DNA of 64,000 bases from Siphonodentalium dalli. Lineage: Eukaryota > Mollusca > Scaphopoda > Gadilida > Siphonodentaliidae. Positions 44,889 to 56,009 of the stretch are shown piece by piece. Made by a program: the position numbers and the translations under genes. The stretch lies in the NCBI GenBank assembly GCA_032622095.1, contig CP136067.1:120005030-120069029 (forward strand), read 5' to 3'. Positions within the stretch are counted from its first letter, which is position 1. Each line of letters opens with the position of its first letter. The notes beneath the pieces are model-generated. The model was not told the origin of the DNA, did not search any database, and saw only the letters and a list, made by a program, of their open reading frames with translations.

Positions 44889-45388
44889 TCAGTATTTGAT
44901 CATTTTGAATCTAATGTCAGTGCGGGGGAATGGGTGGCCTTTAAAAACTAATTTAACATCAAGTTCCCGCACGAACCGCCTTACCAAAACTGCAACTTCC
45001 GCTGCAACTGAGGGATCAGTCTTGGTTGGCTGAGCTAATGAATTTCCACCGGTCTGTAATATCACAATGTGAGGGCGGTATTCAGCAACCTGGGCCCAAT
45101 CCCTCATTTGCACGGAATCACATGTGGATATGGTCTTTGCTGACTGTGTACGTGTTTTAGTTTGGGGTCACAGTTATATTATGCGTCTTGCCGATTCTTT
45201 GCTCTATTTTGTTCTGCCTCGAGATCATCCACAAGTGAATTTTGAATGACTGCATATGTGTCTTCATTACGGTGCTCCTTGTAACCATAAAACAATAAGC
45301 TATATTTTCTGTCTCTTAAATAATCACTGACCACTGTTTTATGGCATATGCCTATCATGCATTCTGATCTTAAGCGACGATAAATCAT
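44889..45388 (-). pseudogene. Possible LINE ORF1 or SGNH-hydrolase-like fragment
   Basis: Two adjacent minus-strand frames. The first (45388-45179) contains RKYSLLFYGYKEHRNEDTYA, resembling the RRM-like opening of LINE ORF1 proteins (usually NLLFFGxPE...ED). The second (45113-44889, open further upstream to about 45165) reads EYRPHIVILQTGGNSLAQ and later ELDVKLVFKGHPFPR, similar to the GGND-containing block of SGNH/GDSL esterases, a domain known in some LINE ORF1 proteins. A stop separates them. It could be a broken LINE ORF1 or a host-like gene fragment; the assignment is weak. Confidence 0.35.
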
Positions 45389-45567
45389 GTTTTATATACA
45401 TAGCCGACAGTACTTTTTATTTCTTATTTCGGTATGAAATCCCGATAGTATATGTGCAACAAATAATTTAAATAGATAATAGAATGCGTGATATCAAATT
45501 AATTTTTAGAAACTATGTAAGAAATTCGTATACCCCCACCCGCCCCAGAAAAAAAACCAGACAAAAT

Positions 45568-45690
45568 TCTTTGTGATCTAAGGTATATATATATTTAATT
45601 TGTTGTACAAATTGTAACATGTTCTATATATATTGTGTTATTATATATTGTCTGAATAAAAACATTTAAATAAAAAAAAAAAAAAAAATA
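45568..45690 (+). mobile_element. Retrotransposon 3' end with poly-A tail
   Basis: An AT-rich 3' region with TTGTACAAATTGTAACATG, then TGTCTGAATAAAAAC (polyadenylation signal), then 17 consecutive A (45672-45688). This is the form of a 5'-truncated LINE or other poly-A retrocopy on the plus strand. The source is not identified. Confidence 0.6.
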
Positions 45691-45845
45691 TTTTCTGTCG
45701 TGGATTTCAGCCAATAAGATTAAGTCTCTTATCTCACTACATTCTGCTTTAAAGTTTGCTTCAATGGATGGAATAACATTGTTGGTGACGTCATCAATCT
45801 GCTCATGAAGTTCAGCATGATCTATTCTAATTTGCTTTATTTTAA

Positions 45846-46237
45846 CCCTTTACCCAACAGAAGGGCCCTGTGCCAATGCATTCTCTTATATATGCGAGTC
45901 GACCATAGGTCGCCTCGCATATATAAGAGAATGCATTGGCTTAACACATTAAAAATTATAAAAATGTTAAAGAATGTAAGAAAAAATGGTAAAAAGTGTT
46001 AAAAAAAGATTTTTTTTAGGCCAATGCATTCTCTTATATATGCGAGGCGACCTATAGTCGACTCGCATATATAAGAGAATGCATTGGCACAGGGTATAAC
46101 TGTAACTATCACAATGTGGTCAAGGAGCCGGTTCCAATGATATCCATATTTGTATGGTTCTATTGAGACAGACCGAAGATATTTTAGGCTGTTGAAGCTT
46201 TATTTGGCCGGTTTTGGCCGGTTTGTTGGGTAAAGGG
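45846..46237. mobile_element. piggyBac-type MITE (TTAA flanks) with two inner palindromes
   Basis: TTAA (45842-45845) precedes CCCTTTACCCAACA, and TGTTGGGTAAAGGG precedes TTAA (46238-46241). Exact TTAA duplication plus CCC-starting inverted repeats is the signature of piggyBac. Inside are two 69-bp near-perfect palindromes (45872-45940 and 46020-46088) that are themselves inverted copies of each other and contain CTCTTATATATGCGAG. 392 bp, no transposase. Confidence 0.9.
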
Positions 46238-46901
46238 TTAATCGTGTCAAGTGAAGATATCATATGTTGTTGCAATTGAAGGATCAAGATCTTCAGGTAA
46301 CTTCTTCTAACATCGTTGGCAGATTCAGATTTGTTTTCATCGGCCGGCATGTTGAAAGAATGTCAAGGTCACGTGTCGATTTCAAACTATCTCCGATTTG
46401 GTTATCAATTTACTATTATTCAGGAGCCTTACGCCTAGAAGAATGTTACGATGCACAATAGTCAAAACTGTAACATGAAGAAGAGAATTTACGAAATCAC
46501 CTCCACTGTTAGGCATTTAAGCGAGAATTCCTCCCAAAAATTTACGATCGACTGTCGTGTAACATTACCGGAAGTGATATGACTATCTTCGTTACAAATC
46601 GGTTAAACAGCGTTCGGGACTACCGTAATATGTTCGCAATGAGGTGGTGTGAGGATTTTTGAACTGTTGAACTAGTCGGAGGGAATTTTTTTCTCAAAGC
46701 AAATATGACATGTGAATTTGGGGGGATCGAGTTCGCCAATTTTGCTGGAAATACCCGCGTTAAATATAGAAAGCACAGACTGATACCCAGCCGTTGACAA
46801 AGTCACAAAGGAAGTGTGCCTGGTAGAGATTAGCCATATCCACTGACCACCAAGTTGAGATCATGTGACAATTGCTATATGTTTCGAAGCATAACGGGTG
46901 A

Positions 46902-47831
46902 TCATTGCACCTTCGTTTTGTTCATGGAGCTGAAAGTGACATTTCTTGGTGCATGCAGCCTGTTCACACATATATTTCCCAAGTGAAACCAGCCACCCTT
47001 GTATGGCTGTAATTTGACACTCATGTTATATTTCAGAGAACTTTTAACGTTCATCCCGTAAATAATTTGTTGACCGGTACTCATCAAATTGTTCTCGATG
47101 AATATATAGAACATTCGTTTGTATTGTTTCACGAAATTCAACATGACCTCTTTTCTGGCAAGGGCTGCCCCAGAAGCAACATAAACGTGGTTTCCAGAAA
47201 CAATTTTCGACAAAGATAAATCTGTGTTCACTCCATGTAGAGCACTAAATGCCACACGCGTTGAATCGAGGTCGTCTGGAACACGCAACGCAAACAATCC
47301 GATTCCACTAGTCATTGACGGATCTCGAAAATATCCGATGTCAAGCCACATCACGTGATCTGTTGCTACGAGACCATTTTCTATCGTCTGCTGCAACAGA
47401 TGCCATCGAGCACTTACTGCGCATGCGTAATCCGGTTTCACTGTGTTTGGTAAATGTTTCGGATAACCGGGTCTTTTGAATATCTTTTGAATCTCGGGCC
47501 TGTGTTGAAATGGCCATACTTCTCTTCTCGGTGTTTTGTCAAAGAGTATCACATGAACATATTCGTTATCTCTGGTGAAATTTTTAAACATATTATAGTA
47601 GTTTATATCGTCGAAATATGCCACCAAAGGAGTCCTTATACCCCGGTATGATCGCATCCATACTTTATAATCGTTCGTCTTGCGAATAATCGAAGTATAT
47701 CCCTTTGGAAAATTTCCAATGTTGAAATACGCCGTTACCATGGTAATTGTGCGATTGATCCCATATAGCAACTGGACTTCCGGTGCTGTTCTGATGTTGG
47801 GGTTAACTAGTTGAGTCATATATCTGTGAAA
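46902..47831 (-). CDS. HtrL/YibB-like glycosyltransferase-type protein, last exon
   Basis: An uninterrupted frame of about 305 codons ending at a stop at 46902. It opens after candidate splice acceptors on its strand (TTCCAG ending at 47832 or TTTCACAG ending at 47824), so it is probably a terminal exon rather than a whole gene. Blocks in order: TMVTAYFNIGNFPKG (about residue 30), VWMRSYRGIRTPLVAYFDD (about 70), VMWLDIGYFRDPSM (about 165), ASGAALARKEVM (about 220) and GWFHLGNICVNRL (about 280). These fit the HtrL/YibB family, which has a glycosyltransferase-A-like look; the exact substrate is not known to me. The lack of stops compared with the broken copy at 13972-14936 suggests this one is, or recently was, functional. 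Upstream exons were not found. Confidence 0.7.
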   Translation of the reverse strand, partial: FHRYMTQLVNPNIRTAPEVQLLYGINRTITMVTAYFNIGNFPKGYTSIIRKTNDYKVWMRSYRGIRTPLVAYFDDINYYNMFKNFTRDNEYVHVILFDKTPRREVWPFQHRPEIQKIFKRPGYPKHLPNTVKPDYACAVSARWHLLQQTIENGLVATDHVMWLDIGYFRDPSMTSGIGLFALRVPDDLDSTRVAFSALHGVNTDLSLSKIVSGNHVYVASGAALARKEVMLNFVKQYKRMFYIFIENNLMSTGQQIIYGMNVKSSLKYNMSVKLQPYKGGWFHLGNICVNRLHAPRNVTFSSMNKTKVQ

Positions 47832-48209
47832 CTGGAACGAGAATAACAGGGCTGCATGTACATGTATATGGAAACAGAGTCAAACCTCGGGAAATTTATG
47901 GCGTTTATCGTAAATCTACTAGCCGATAGGCCATGTCACAAATTTATTAGTTTATTATTTCATTTTGTTCAAGAAAGACCACAGTAAGTAAATTTCACCG
48001 ACACATCACAACACTGCACACATATAAACCACTGAACCACATATCCAATTTCCATAACGTCCAGTTGTCATAGCAACGTCCTGCTATGTGTTGAATCGAT
48101 TTGACTTGAAACATATTTTATTTGTATAGTAAACATGATAGAAAGGGGATTGGGGACAAGTTACATAAACTTACTTAGCCTCTACCGATGCAAGTTAAGG
48201 ATGTACTAC

Positions 48210-48211
48210 AT
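48210..48211 (+). other. Empty target site of the Helitron at 15293-17978
   Basis: GGATGTACTACA|TAACA is uninterrupted here, whereas the duplicate copy has 2686 bp between the A and the T. Confidence 0.92.
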
Positions 48212-48754
48212 AACAAAATATTTACATATATAGTCCATCTGTGTTCCACTAAATCGTGGTCGGTGATTGGCCAACTGCCAATTGGGACACCCGTTTCGTA
48301 TCCCAGTAATACACATACCCCCAATAACACAGAGACCGTAACACCAACCCGATGTCACAAATTGTTGATATAACCTGACCCATTCACTAAAATCGGTGAG
48401 CACACTAATTGGGCGTGCTTTTCTAAATTCAGCCGAATTGTACCTGAAGCCAGTTATTTATATCGATCACGTTATCGTTTCGAAGTGCTTGGAAATCCTA
48501 TAATGGGCTGAGCTAATGTGCTGTTGGCTAGTCTCAAATTCTCCGCAGATTTTGTGCAAATACGTAAGAATACACTCAGATTTGTTATTGGAATAAACCA
48601 TCAAAAAGCTATATAAATATAAGAAATACATGTAGTGGATGTGTGTGTTATTTGGAGATATGATGCTGTGGTCGTTGAGGGCACATTTAGTGTAAATCGC
48701 GAAGCCATAGCGCCTTATCCCCCAATAACGCCCACACGCACTAAATTCATTTCT

Positions 48755-48985
48755 TAAATAGCAGCACCCACCGTGCTAAATTATAACGGCATAAAAATAA
48801 CTGTAAACCAAAGCTTGCAAAAATTATAATTTGCCACATGCTTTATACAAGTTATTACATTCTTAACACAATAAGAGCACTCTCCGTGCTCAATTAAAAC
48901 TCATAACATATTATAGCCGTAAACCAACGCTGGTCAAATTATAATTTGTCAAATAACAGCACTCTCCGTGCTCAAGCGGCATAAA
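48755..48985. repeat. GCACTCTCCGTGCTCAA motif repeats
   Basis: GCACYCWCCGTGCTMAA occurs near 48762, 48878 and 48958. Each is followed by AT-rich sequence with GTAAACCAA and AAATTATAATTTG. Diverged tandem unit of 80-116 bp. Confidence 0.6.
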
Positions 48986-49228
48986 CCGAGTCGTATAACC
49001 ACACTGGCAAAATTATAGATTACCACTTACTTTAACATCTACATTATTTTATAATAACTTTTCTCAAAAGATGGATAGGAGTAACAACCCAAATGTTGCT
49101 TTTCAGATTTAAATTAAATTATCACGAACGTCACAATCATGATTTCAAAACCGTGAATTAAACATGGACACGTTTGCATTATGACAAGCAATATGTTTAT
49201 CGTATGTAGATCCCATTTTAAAATAAAT

Positions 49229-49460
49229 CATCACTAATATAACAAACACCCATATTGATAGACTTACTAAATCATAACTAATATAAGAAACACCCATATT
49301 GGTAGACTTACTGAAGCATCACTAATATAAGAAACACCCATATTGATAGACTTACTAAATCATCACTAATTTAAGAAACACCCATATTGATAGACTTACT
49401 AAATCATCACTAATATAAGAAACACCCATATTGATAGACTTACTAAGATCTACTAAAGCA
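49229..49460. repeat. 44-bp tandem repeat, five copies
   Basis: ATCACTAATATAAGAAACAC then CCATATTGATAGACTTACTAA repeated five times with few changes. The array lies about 500 bp before the DIRS-type gag region. Confidence 0.9.
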
Positions 49461-49952
49461 TCAACTTTCCTTTAAAGTGATATGAAACACTCAGAGAGTG
49501 TGATCAAATAGAAATGGAGTATACTCTTGTTCAAAGTAGTTATGTTTATAAATAGTATATAAAAGTTTACAATATACGCCGTCATTCTTATATATTCATT
49601 AAATTCAGTGACACTCGATGGCGAAATAATTTTCGTTAGTTTATCGACGACAGTAGCGTCCCGAATCGAGATGTAAATATTTACAATTGAGCGTAGTTCA
49701 TACGATGTTTTCTATGGCGTGGTATGGTCGATTTGCTTGAGATTTTCGGCGATGTTGGTAGAAGGCTACATTCCTCTAGTTGTCATAGCGCCTGAATACT
49801 AATTTATTAGTTTCACGCACCCGAACAAGTCCATAATATGTCTTTAAAATCTTTGTATATCCACAAATCAATTTATCGTTCCATATTAAATTAAGAAAGA
49901 TACAAATAAATTTATCATTCCATATAAATTAAGAAAATATCGCATTCAAATC

Positions 49953-51411
49953 TTGCACAAACACGGAAGAGTCACCCACAAGACCCTACTCAGCGCGCAA
50001 ACGGGGACGTCCGCGGAAAGTGCCAGCCGCTGTGGTCGACATTCAGCCGCTCGATTTGACGGTGCCTGCTCGGACTTCTATACCTCTATCGTTGCCAGTG
50101 TCAACTCCATCTGTGCATACCTGTTCGGTACCTCACCAGCCATTCACTCTTTCAGTACCTCCCAGTCCAGAACCTCACTAGGCTTTCCTTCACTCTGACA
50201 CACCTACCCGTGCAGTGCCACAACAACTGTTTTCACAGGCGGACCCGGAGCGTGCGGACTTTCTCGGACACCCTTCATGGGCTAGCTCGGCAGTGGGTCA
50301 TCAACCACTCCCACCTTTTGACAGCCAACTAGTGCTATTCAATCCTCAGCTGTTTCTGCATTCCGTCCAGTGGTTACTCAAACACGCTCAGTGCCAGTCG
50401 TTCATTGGATAGCCTCCACTCCAGTGGTCAGCACATTTCCGATTACCGTGTCGGCCCACCATCAGGCAACTGCCGGGCCTCAGCCAGGTCTGTCCGCTCA
50501 GCACCAACCTCGCCTCGTGGTGGAACAGTTTTCTTCAGACTGTCCTTACGACCAGCCAGGTCGCCGAAATGAACATTGGATGAGTGCAGTCTCTCAACCC
50601 AATACATTGTCAGCATCCCCCATGCAGGGTCACTCCAACCAAGGTGCATTTGCAATACCATCTATGCCAATTTTTCCTGAAGTTGATACATGCAATACCC
50701 CTTTAATTGCAGAGCCTTATCTCAATGCAAATAGTTTTGTTTCAACCACCATTCCCCTAGAGGGCATGGTGCCCCTCCGATTAAAATAAAAAATTTGGGC
50801 AGGGGAGTTTATCGAGTTTTCCGAACTCCTCCCCTCCAATCGTAATTCTCAGGACTACAATGTAAAAATAGCCGGATTTGAGAACGATCATCCAGTGTTT
50901 TCTTGCTCCACAAAACCCCCTAAGGGCTTACGAGATTTTTACTTGATGAAGCACGGTGATTCAACCAGTACCGTCGCCCGACAAATGTTAAAATATCAAT
51001 CAAACATTCGTAACATTGCTACTGGGAACGGTCCGTCGCTTGCACCACTCGCACAAATTGGCATGGAACCAAATACACAACGAGTTATGGTTTGAAGCCC
51101 GCTTTAGCACCAACTTAAACACATTGCAGAAAGACAATGCTCCACAGAAGCAAAACTCAAATAGAAACCAGACCTACTCTTCCAGAACATTTAACCGCTC
51201 TCACCCTTACCACTCAGTACCCCGCGGTTACTGCATCCGATTTCATAGTGGGCGCCCATGTGGCGGCCAATGTCCGTACATCCACACTTGCCATGCATGT
51301 CATAAGAACCATGCTCTTCACACATCTACCGCGTCAAAAATACAAATACTCAGCCATTTCGGGCCAATGCCCACCCCAAGCCAGGGCGAAGCCAACCTGT
51401 ATCCAAAATAA
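49953..51411 (+). pseudogene. DIRS-type gag-like ORF1, frame-broken
   Basis: GC-richer than its surroundings. Frames shift near 50200, 50400, 50790 and 51060. Recognisable parts are TTIPLEGMVPLRLK followed, after a stop, by IWAGEFIEFSELLPSN and IAGFENDHPVFSC, then MLKYQSNIRNIA, HNELWFEARFSTNLNT and a C-terminal zinc-binding stretch near 51225-51320 (RGYCIRFHSGRPC, then GQCPYIHTCHAC). This layout is known from DIRS and Ngaro ORF1 proteins, which are thought to package the RNA. Confidence 0.75.
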
Positions 51412-51419
51412 ATCCAAGC

Positions 51420-52520
51420 AGTGTGATGGTCATCCGATTACTCCTATCAAAGTTGAACAACTGAAAATACTGCTCGATGGTTATCCCATTGTCAAATTTA
51501 ATTACCTTATCACCGGGTTTTCTCACGGATTTAGATTAGGTTATACCGGTCCTCCAGGAACACAAATGTCACCTAACCTCCAGTCTGCCCTAGACCTACC
51601 CAGAGTTGTTGATGCAAAACTGGCCAACGAACTTCTTGCAAGTCGAGTTGCAGGGCCTTTTGACACTCACCTCTGCAACACTTTCGGGTTTCCCCATTTG
51701 GATTGGTCCCGAAGAAAAAACCTGGGGAATATCGTATAATACATCACCGTTCATTTCCGTCCAGTTCCTCAGTCAACGATGGCATTCCCACATGTAACTC
51801 ATCAGTTCAATGATGCTATCCGTCTTATAAAATCAGCAGGCAAGGGAGTTTCTGCTCAAGGACGGATGTTAAAAATGCGTTTAAGTGCATCGGGGTACAT
51901 CACGAAGACCATAACCTCCTGGGTTTCCGTTGGCGTGACCAATTTTACTATGACCTAAACCTCCCCATGGGGCATCCAGTTCATGTTTAATATTTGAACG
52001 ATTTAGCACAGCTCTCGAATGGGTAGCTGTCAATAAACTTGGTATCTCCAGGGTAACCCATGTTTTGGATGACATATTCATAGTTCAGGCTACAGAAGAA
52101 CTGTGCCCTAAATCATTTGAAAGCTTTTGAGGATGTGCACATTTCTTGGGGTACCTATGGCTGCTGAAAAAAACGTTCCAACCCAGTCAGGTTATGATAT
52201 TTTTGGGTGTTGAATTAGACACTATTATAATGGAGCCCCGCCTCCCTTTGGACAAGATGTTAGACTGTCAGACTCGCATACAAAACCTGTTGTGGGGTGA
52301 AGAAAACAACACTGCGGGAGCTTCAAAGTATAATAGGGGTGCTAAAGTTTGCTTGTTCAGTGGTATTACTGGGACGTGTGTTCTTAAGACGCCTCATTAA
52401 TTTGGCCCTTCACATAACTAAGCCCAATCATAGAACTCGTCTTAATAAACAAACAAAAGCTGACCTACAGCTTTGGCTTACATTTTTAACCAATTTCAAT
52501 GGCAGAACCTTTTTATTTTA
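51420..52520 (+). pseudogene. DIRS-type reverse transcriptase, frame-broken
   Basis: Starts with PIKVEQLKILLDGYPI and GFSHGFRLGYTGP, the usual lead-in of DIRS ORF2, then LLASRVAGPFD. The RT blocks follow in changing frames: VPKKKPG-like near 51710, SVNDGIP near 51770, HHEDHNLLGFRW near 51900, and the catalytic block THVLDDIFIV near 52058-52088, which keeps the DD pair. The thumb reads FLGVELDT near 52205. At least five frame changes or stops. Confidence 0.8.
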
Positions 52521-52526
52521 GATGAA

Positions 52527-52960
52527 CGTTGGCTCAGTACCGACAACCTACATGCGTACACAGATTCCGCCCGATAGGTTTCGGCGCAATTTTCAAAGTT
52601 AAATGGTTCTATGGTGCTTTTCCATTAGAAACAGCCTACCATATTTCAATTCTAGAGCTTTACCATATAGTAGTAGCCCTTTCCATATGGGGACCAGACA
52701 TAGCGAATAAAAGTATCATCTTCAATAGTGACAATGAAGCAGTAGTTACAATTATCAACCAACAAACATGCAAGGATGTCAATTTGTTAACACTTCTGTG
52801 TTGTCTCATTTTGTTATATCTCAAGTATAACATTCTTATCCCAGCTTGCCACATTCCAGGGAAATCTAATGTTTTGCCTGATATGCTTTCTCGCCAACAG
52901 GTAGACAAATTCCAAGAGACAGCTCCATGGATGTCACCGGTGGCAGAGCCAGTGCCACCG
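52527..52960 (+). pseudogene. DIRS-type RNase H domain
   Basis: A YTDSA motif near 52556-52570 lies in a frame that stops at once. The next frame carries GFGAIFKVKWFYGAFP, SILELYHIVVALSIWG (catalytic E), FNSDNEAVVTIINQ (catalytic D) and ACHIPGKSNVLPDMLSR, the typical end of DIRS/Ngaro RNase H. One frameshift near 52572 is the main damage. No methyltransferase domain lies between it and the recombinase, which fits Ngaro-like rather than DIRS1-like elements. Confidence 0.85.
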
Positions 52961-53623
52961 ACTTACATCTCCAATGCTTACCGGAATAGTTTGCCATCTC
53001 CTCAGTCGCCCTTTAGTGCCAGCCACATTCAAACTATACAAGAAAGTATGGGGCTTATATCAATCATTTGCTACGACCTCAACACGAACGCAGCACTGCC
53101 TAAATAACATATTGCACTTTGTAGCGTATCTGTTTCATCATAATTATGGCCACAAATCTGTACAAACATTTTTATCAGCCTTAGCCTTTTATCATAAATC
53201 AAGAGGATTCCCAGACCCCACCACCAATTTCTTGGTGAAGAAAACCATGATGGGAATATGCCGACTTAAGCCATCTTCGGACGTGCATTTGCCAATAAGG
53301 TATTGACCCGACTTATTGACGCGTTAACTTACTGTTTTTCGGACCAGTCTCTTACCTTATTGTTTCAGTGTATTTTCTCATTGGCTTTTTTCGCATTGGC
53401 TCGTATTGGTGAATTGTGCATCACAAATAATTCACAAATTGACAAAGTCCTGCAATTCCAGGACGTATCATTCACGGACACAGGAGCGTCTATATGCTTT
53501 CGCAACTTCAAGCATAACCCATCTGGGCTACCTCACTACATACATTTACGGCATCAACTTCCAATTTCGGCCAAATACATTATAGCATTACTATTTTCCT
53601 TCTATAGACAGTATCTTAAGTGA
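52961..53623 (+). pseudogene. Tyrosine recombinase, C-terminally truncated
   Basis: The N-terminal SAM-like part reads LVPATFKLYKKVWGLYQSF and later ALAFYHKSRGFPDPT. After a frame change near 53305 the catalytic domain starts RLIDALTYCFSDQS and FALARIGELCI, which includes the first catalytic arginine (ARxGEL). It continues to FYRQYLK and stops at 53623. I could not find the downstream HxxR and nucleophilic tyrosine blocks, so the catalytic centre is incomplete. The hairpin-motif array starts about 30 bp later. Confidence 0.8.
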
Positions 53624-53654
53624 CAAGGCGCCAAACGTTAATGACGGGTAATTT

Positions 53655-54545
53655 TCAAGTGAATGCTGGAAAGCAGCCAGGCCACCCTCCCCCAAGTCAC
53701 ATTGTTATAACAGACCGTATTTTCCTTCTAGTGCTGGCAAGCAGCCAGGCTACACCGAAGCACATACTACGAGCATAGCGCCGGCTTCAATTTTTGTGAA
53801 CGCAGGCAAGCGGTATATCTGAGGTTTCAGGCAAGCACCCCCCCCCCAATCACGTCACATGGTTTTATCAGATAAGTATTTTTCTTTGAGTGCTGGCAAG
53901 CAGCCAGGCTCCACCCCCACGCACATCTGACGAGCTTAAATATTTATGTGAATGCAGGCAAGCAGCCTGGTTACTTTACAATTAAGCTTATAGTCTGGCC
54001 AGGCATCAAACATATCACGGATGGCTATTTCCTGTTTTCCTATTATAACTATTCCTGCAAGTACCCCCCAAATGTCACATTGTTTTATCGGACAAGTATT
54101 TCCTTCGAGTGCTGGCAAACAGCCAGGCTACACCCCCAATCACATCAGACAAGCATAGCGCCGGTTTCAATTTTTGTGAACGCGGACAAGCAGTCTGGTC
54201 CATTTATACTAGTTACACAAATTGAGTCATATTTGTTATTGTAATTATCAGATCACCAAGTTGCTAATCCTTCTCTAATGTACTGGGTTCAGGCAAGCAG
54301 CCTGGCTCATTTCATATGTTCACCTGAAACTTTGCGTTACTCACATGTAGTAAGTGTTAATAATGAGTCACCGTAATTATCAGTTCACCAATAAGTTATT
54401 ACCACTCCAGCATAATTTCGGGTATAGGAAAGCAGCCTTGCTCACTTCCACAGTTACCTCCTAGACAGGTTTTTGAGCCTCAAACCGCTTCAGTTTGGAT
54501 ACATATGCCCCGTTCCGGTTGATCAGTGAGCTGGTCAGCAGCCAG
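53655..54545 (+). repeat. Array of GCTGGCAAGCAGCCAGGCT hairpin motifs
   Basis: The 19-bp motif is an imperfect palindrome (GCTGG...CCAGG). It recurs near 53664, 53731, 53890, 53954, 54108, 54290, 54432 and 54533 with spacers of 60-180 bp that are themselves partly repeated (ACATTGTTWTA, CATAGCGCCGGYTTCAATTT). It stands between the truncated recombinase and B1. Confidence 0.82.
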
Positions 54546-54825
54546 ACTCAAACAGCACATCTATACATAGGTTTTCATCCTCATAATTAGTGATTCATAC
54601 CTTATATATACATGTTACCTTTATTGTGGTCAGACATTGGAGATTTTCTTTTACGGTCGTGCTACTGCATACTGATATCCATAGTTAATCAATCTGGATT
54701 ATGTTCATTCCATTACCATTCTTCAGCCTAATTCGTAAGGCTTCGTGCTGCTCTCTTGTTTGGGTGGGGGCATGACATCTCCGTCACTGAGTAACATCTT
54801 TTGATACAGCTCAGTCGCTGTCCCT

Positions 54826-55720
54826 TTGGCGTTTTTTGCCCACCACCTTCTTGACTATATATTTTGGTTATGTCAATTTTGATATATATAAATTTGTTTG
54901 TTTATCAATAAACAGCTCTATTGAATCAGACCAACTCGTTTAGTCATTGCACGTAGAAAACCCTGAGCGCAGCCCTTATTACTACCCCGGGTTATGCGGC
55001 ATTGGTTTGACAGTAAGCAATTATTTCATGTGTATTTTGGGAACAGTAAAAATTGTTGTCCCGAGGTATCAGGAATGACTATCGAACTGTTGCCCAAGGC
55101 CGAAGACCAAGGGCAAGAGTTCGATAGTCATTCATGATACCGAGGGACAACAATTTTGCCTGGTCCCAAAAGACGCATGAAATAATTGCTTTGTTACCCA
55201 ATACATTTACTTGTATATAATCAGGTCATTCCTAATTAATCACACTCTTTAATAGTGTCAGTGACAATGCGGAAATCCGGTATAATTAAAAACCGAAACC
55301 GGAAATTTCCAGAAATAGCTGAAACGTCACGGAAATTGCAAACCATGTAACAGTTCGTTCGGGCCAGTCAACAGTTCGCTCGGAGCCAGTCAACAGTCCG
55401 CTCGGGTCGGGCAACGGTTCACTCGTGACGTCACGAAAGCTGACCGTGATTGCAAACCGGGCAACAGTTCATTCAGGGCGGGCAACAGTTCGTTGTGGCG
55501 TTACGAACGCGAATTTGGGGTTAACCAGTGAATTCTAAATCCCAATGATTTACGAAGTAAAACTCTACTATTGGGTAACAATAGGATCTGTAGAATATAA
55601 ATACACGATTACGAAATAATCACATTTATTTTCGAGCTATCCGTCTCTACAGTAGTCGAATAAACTATTACTTTTGGGTATGACGGTATTGGAACACGAG
55701 GTGTAGATTTCCAGTTTTGC
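54826..55720 (+). repeat. B1 repeat of the DIRS-type element, split by an insertion
   Basis: 54826-55015 and 55582 onward together match B2 (56010-56225): GGCGTTTTTTGCCCACCACC, AATAAACAGCTCTATTGAAT, CCCGGGTTATGCGGCATTGG, then (after the insertion) TAGGATCTGTAGAA. Contains AATAAA. Confidence 0.85.
55016..55581. mobile_element. 566-bp insertion made of two abutting inverted-repeat modules
   Basis: TA is duplicated at 55014-55015 and 55582-55583. Module one (55016-55190) has perfect 15-bp ends AGCAATTATTTCATG / complement and is nearly palindromic throughout (TTGTTGTCCCGAGGTATCA...). Module two (55191-55581) has 13-bp ends TTGTTACCCAATA / complement. It contains GGGCAACAGTTCRYTC repeats near 55350-55490. 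The modules meet without spacer. Confidence 0.8.
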
Positions 55721-56009
55721 GCATGCGCTCACAAATCTTTGAGACGCCATTTCAACCATTGCCAAATTAGAAAATTCTGGCAGCATAGATAAAGCTTCAG
55801 AACTAAAAAAATGTAGAAGATTTTATTTACATTCAACCCACCCACCCTCTAAGTATGTCTCCTTTGTCTATCACTTCTTACCCCGTGAGGCCCGGGGGAG
55901 CATTTTGGAACTTGTTTCCTCTACATTTTATGATTGTTATGTCATTATATATTGATAATTTTATATTATGTCAATATATATTGATAATCTTATTTTTCTT
56001 AAGTGGATG

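Larger units (their letters stand above)
46575..48300 (-). repeat. Segmental duplicate, copy 2 (with empty Helitron site)
   Basis: Matches 13657-18066 minus the Helitron. It includes part of one satellite unit at the left (to about 46672), the glycosyltransferase exon, and the upstream flank with CAACACTGCACACATATAAA. The empty Helitron target TACTACATAACA lies at 48204-48215. Full satellite blocks do not flank this copy. Confidence 0.85.

Noticed and set aside
49229-49460. CRISPR-like regular array
   Set aside because: The repeats are simple head-to-tail 44-bp units without unique spacers, in an animal genome.
49550-49900. A1 repeat of the 50-56 kb DIRS-type element
   Set aside because: I compared this region by eye with 55590-56000 and found only short chance matches, so no A1 is called.
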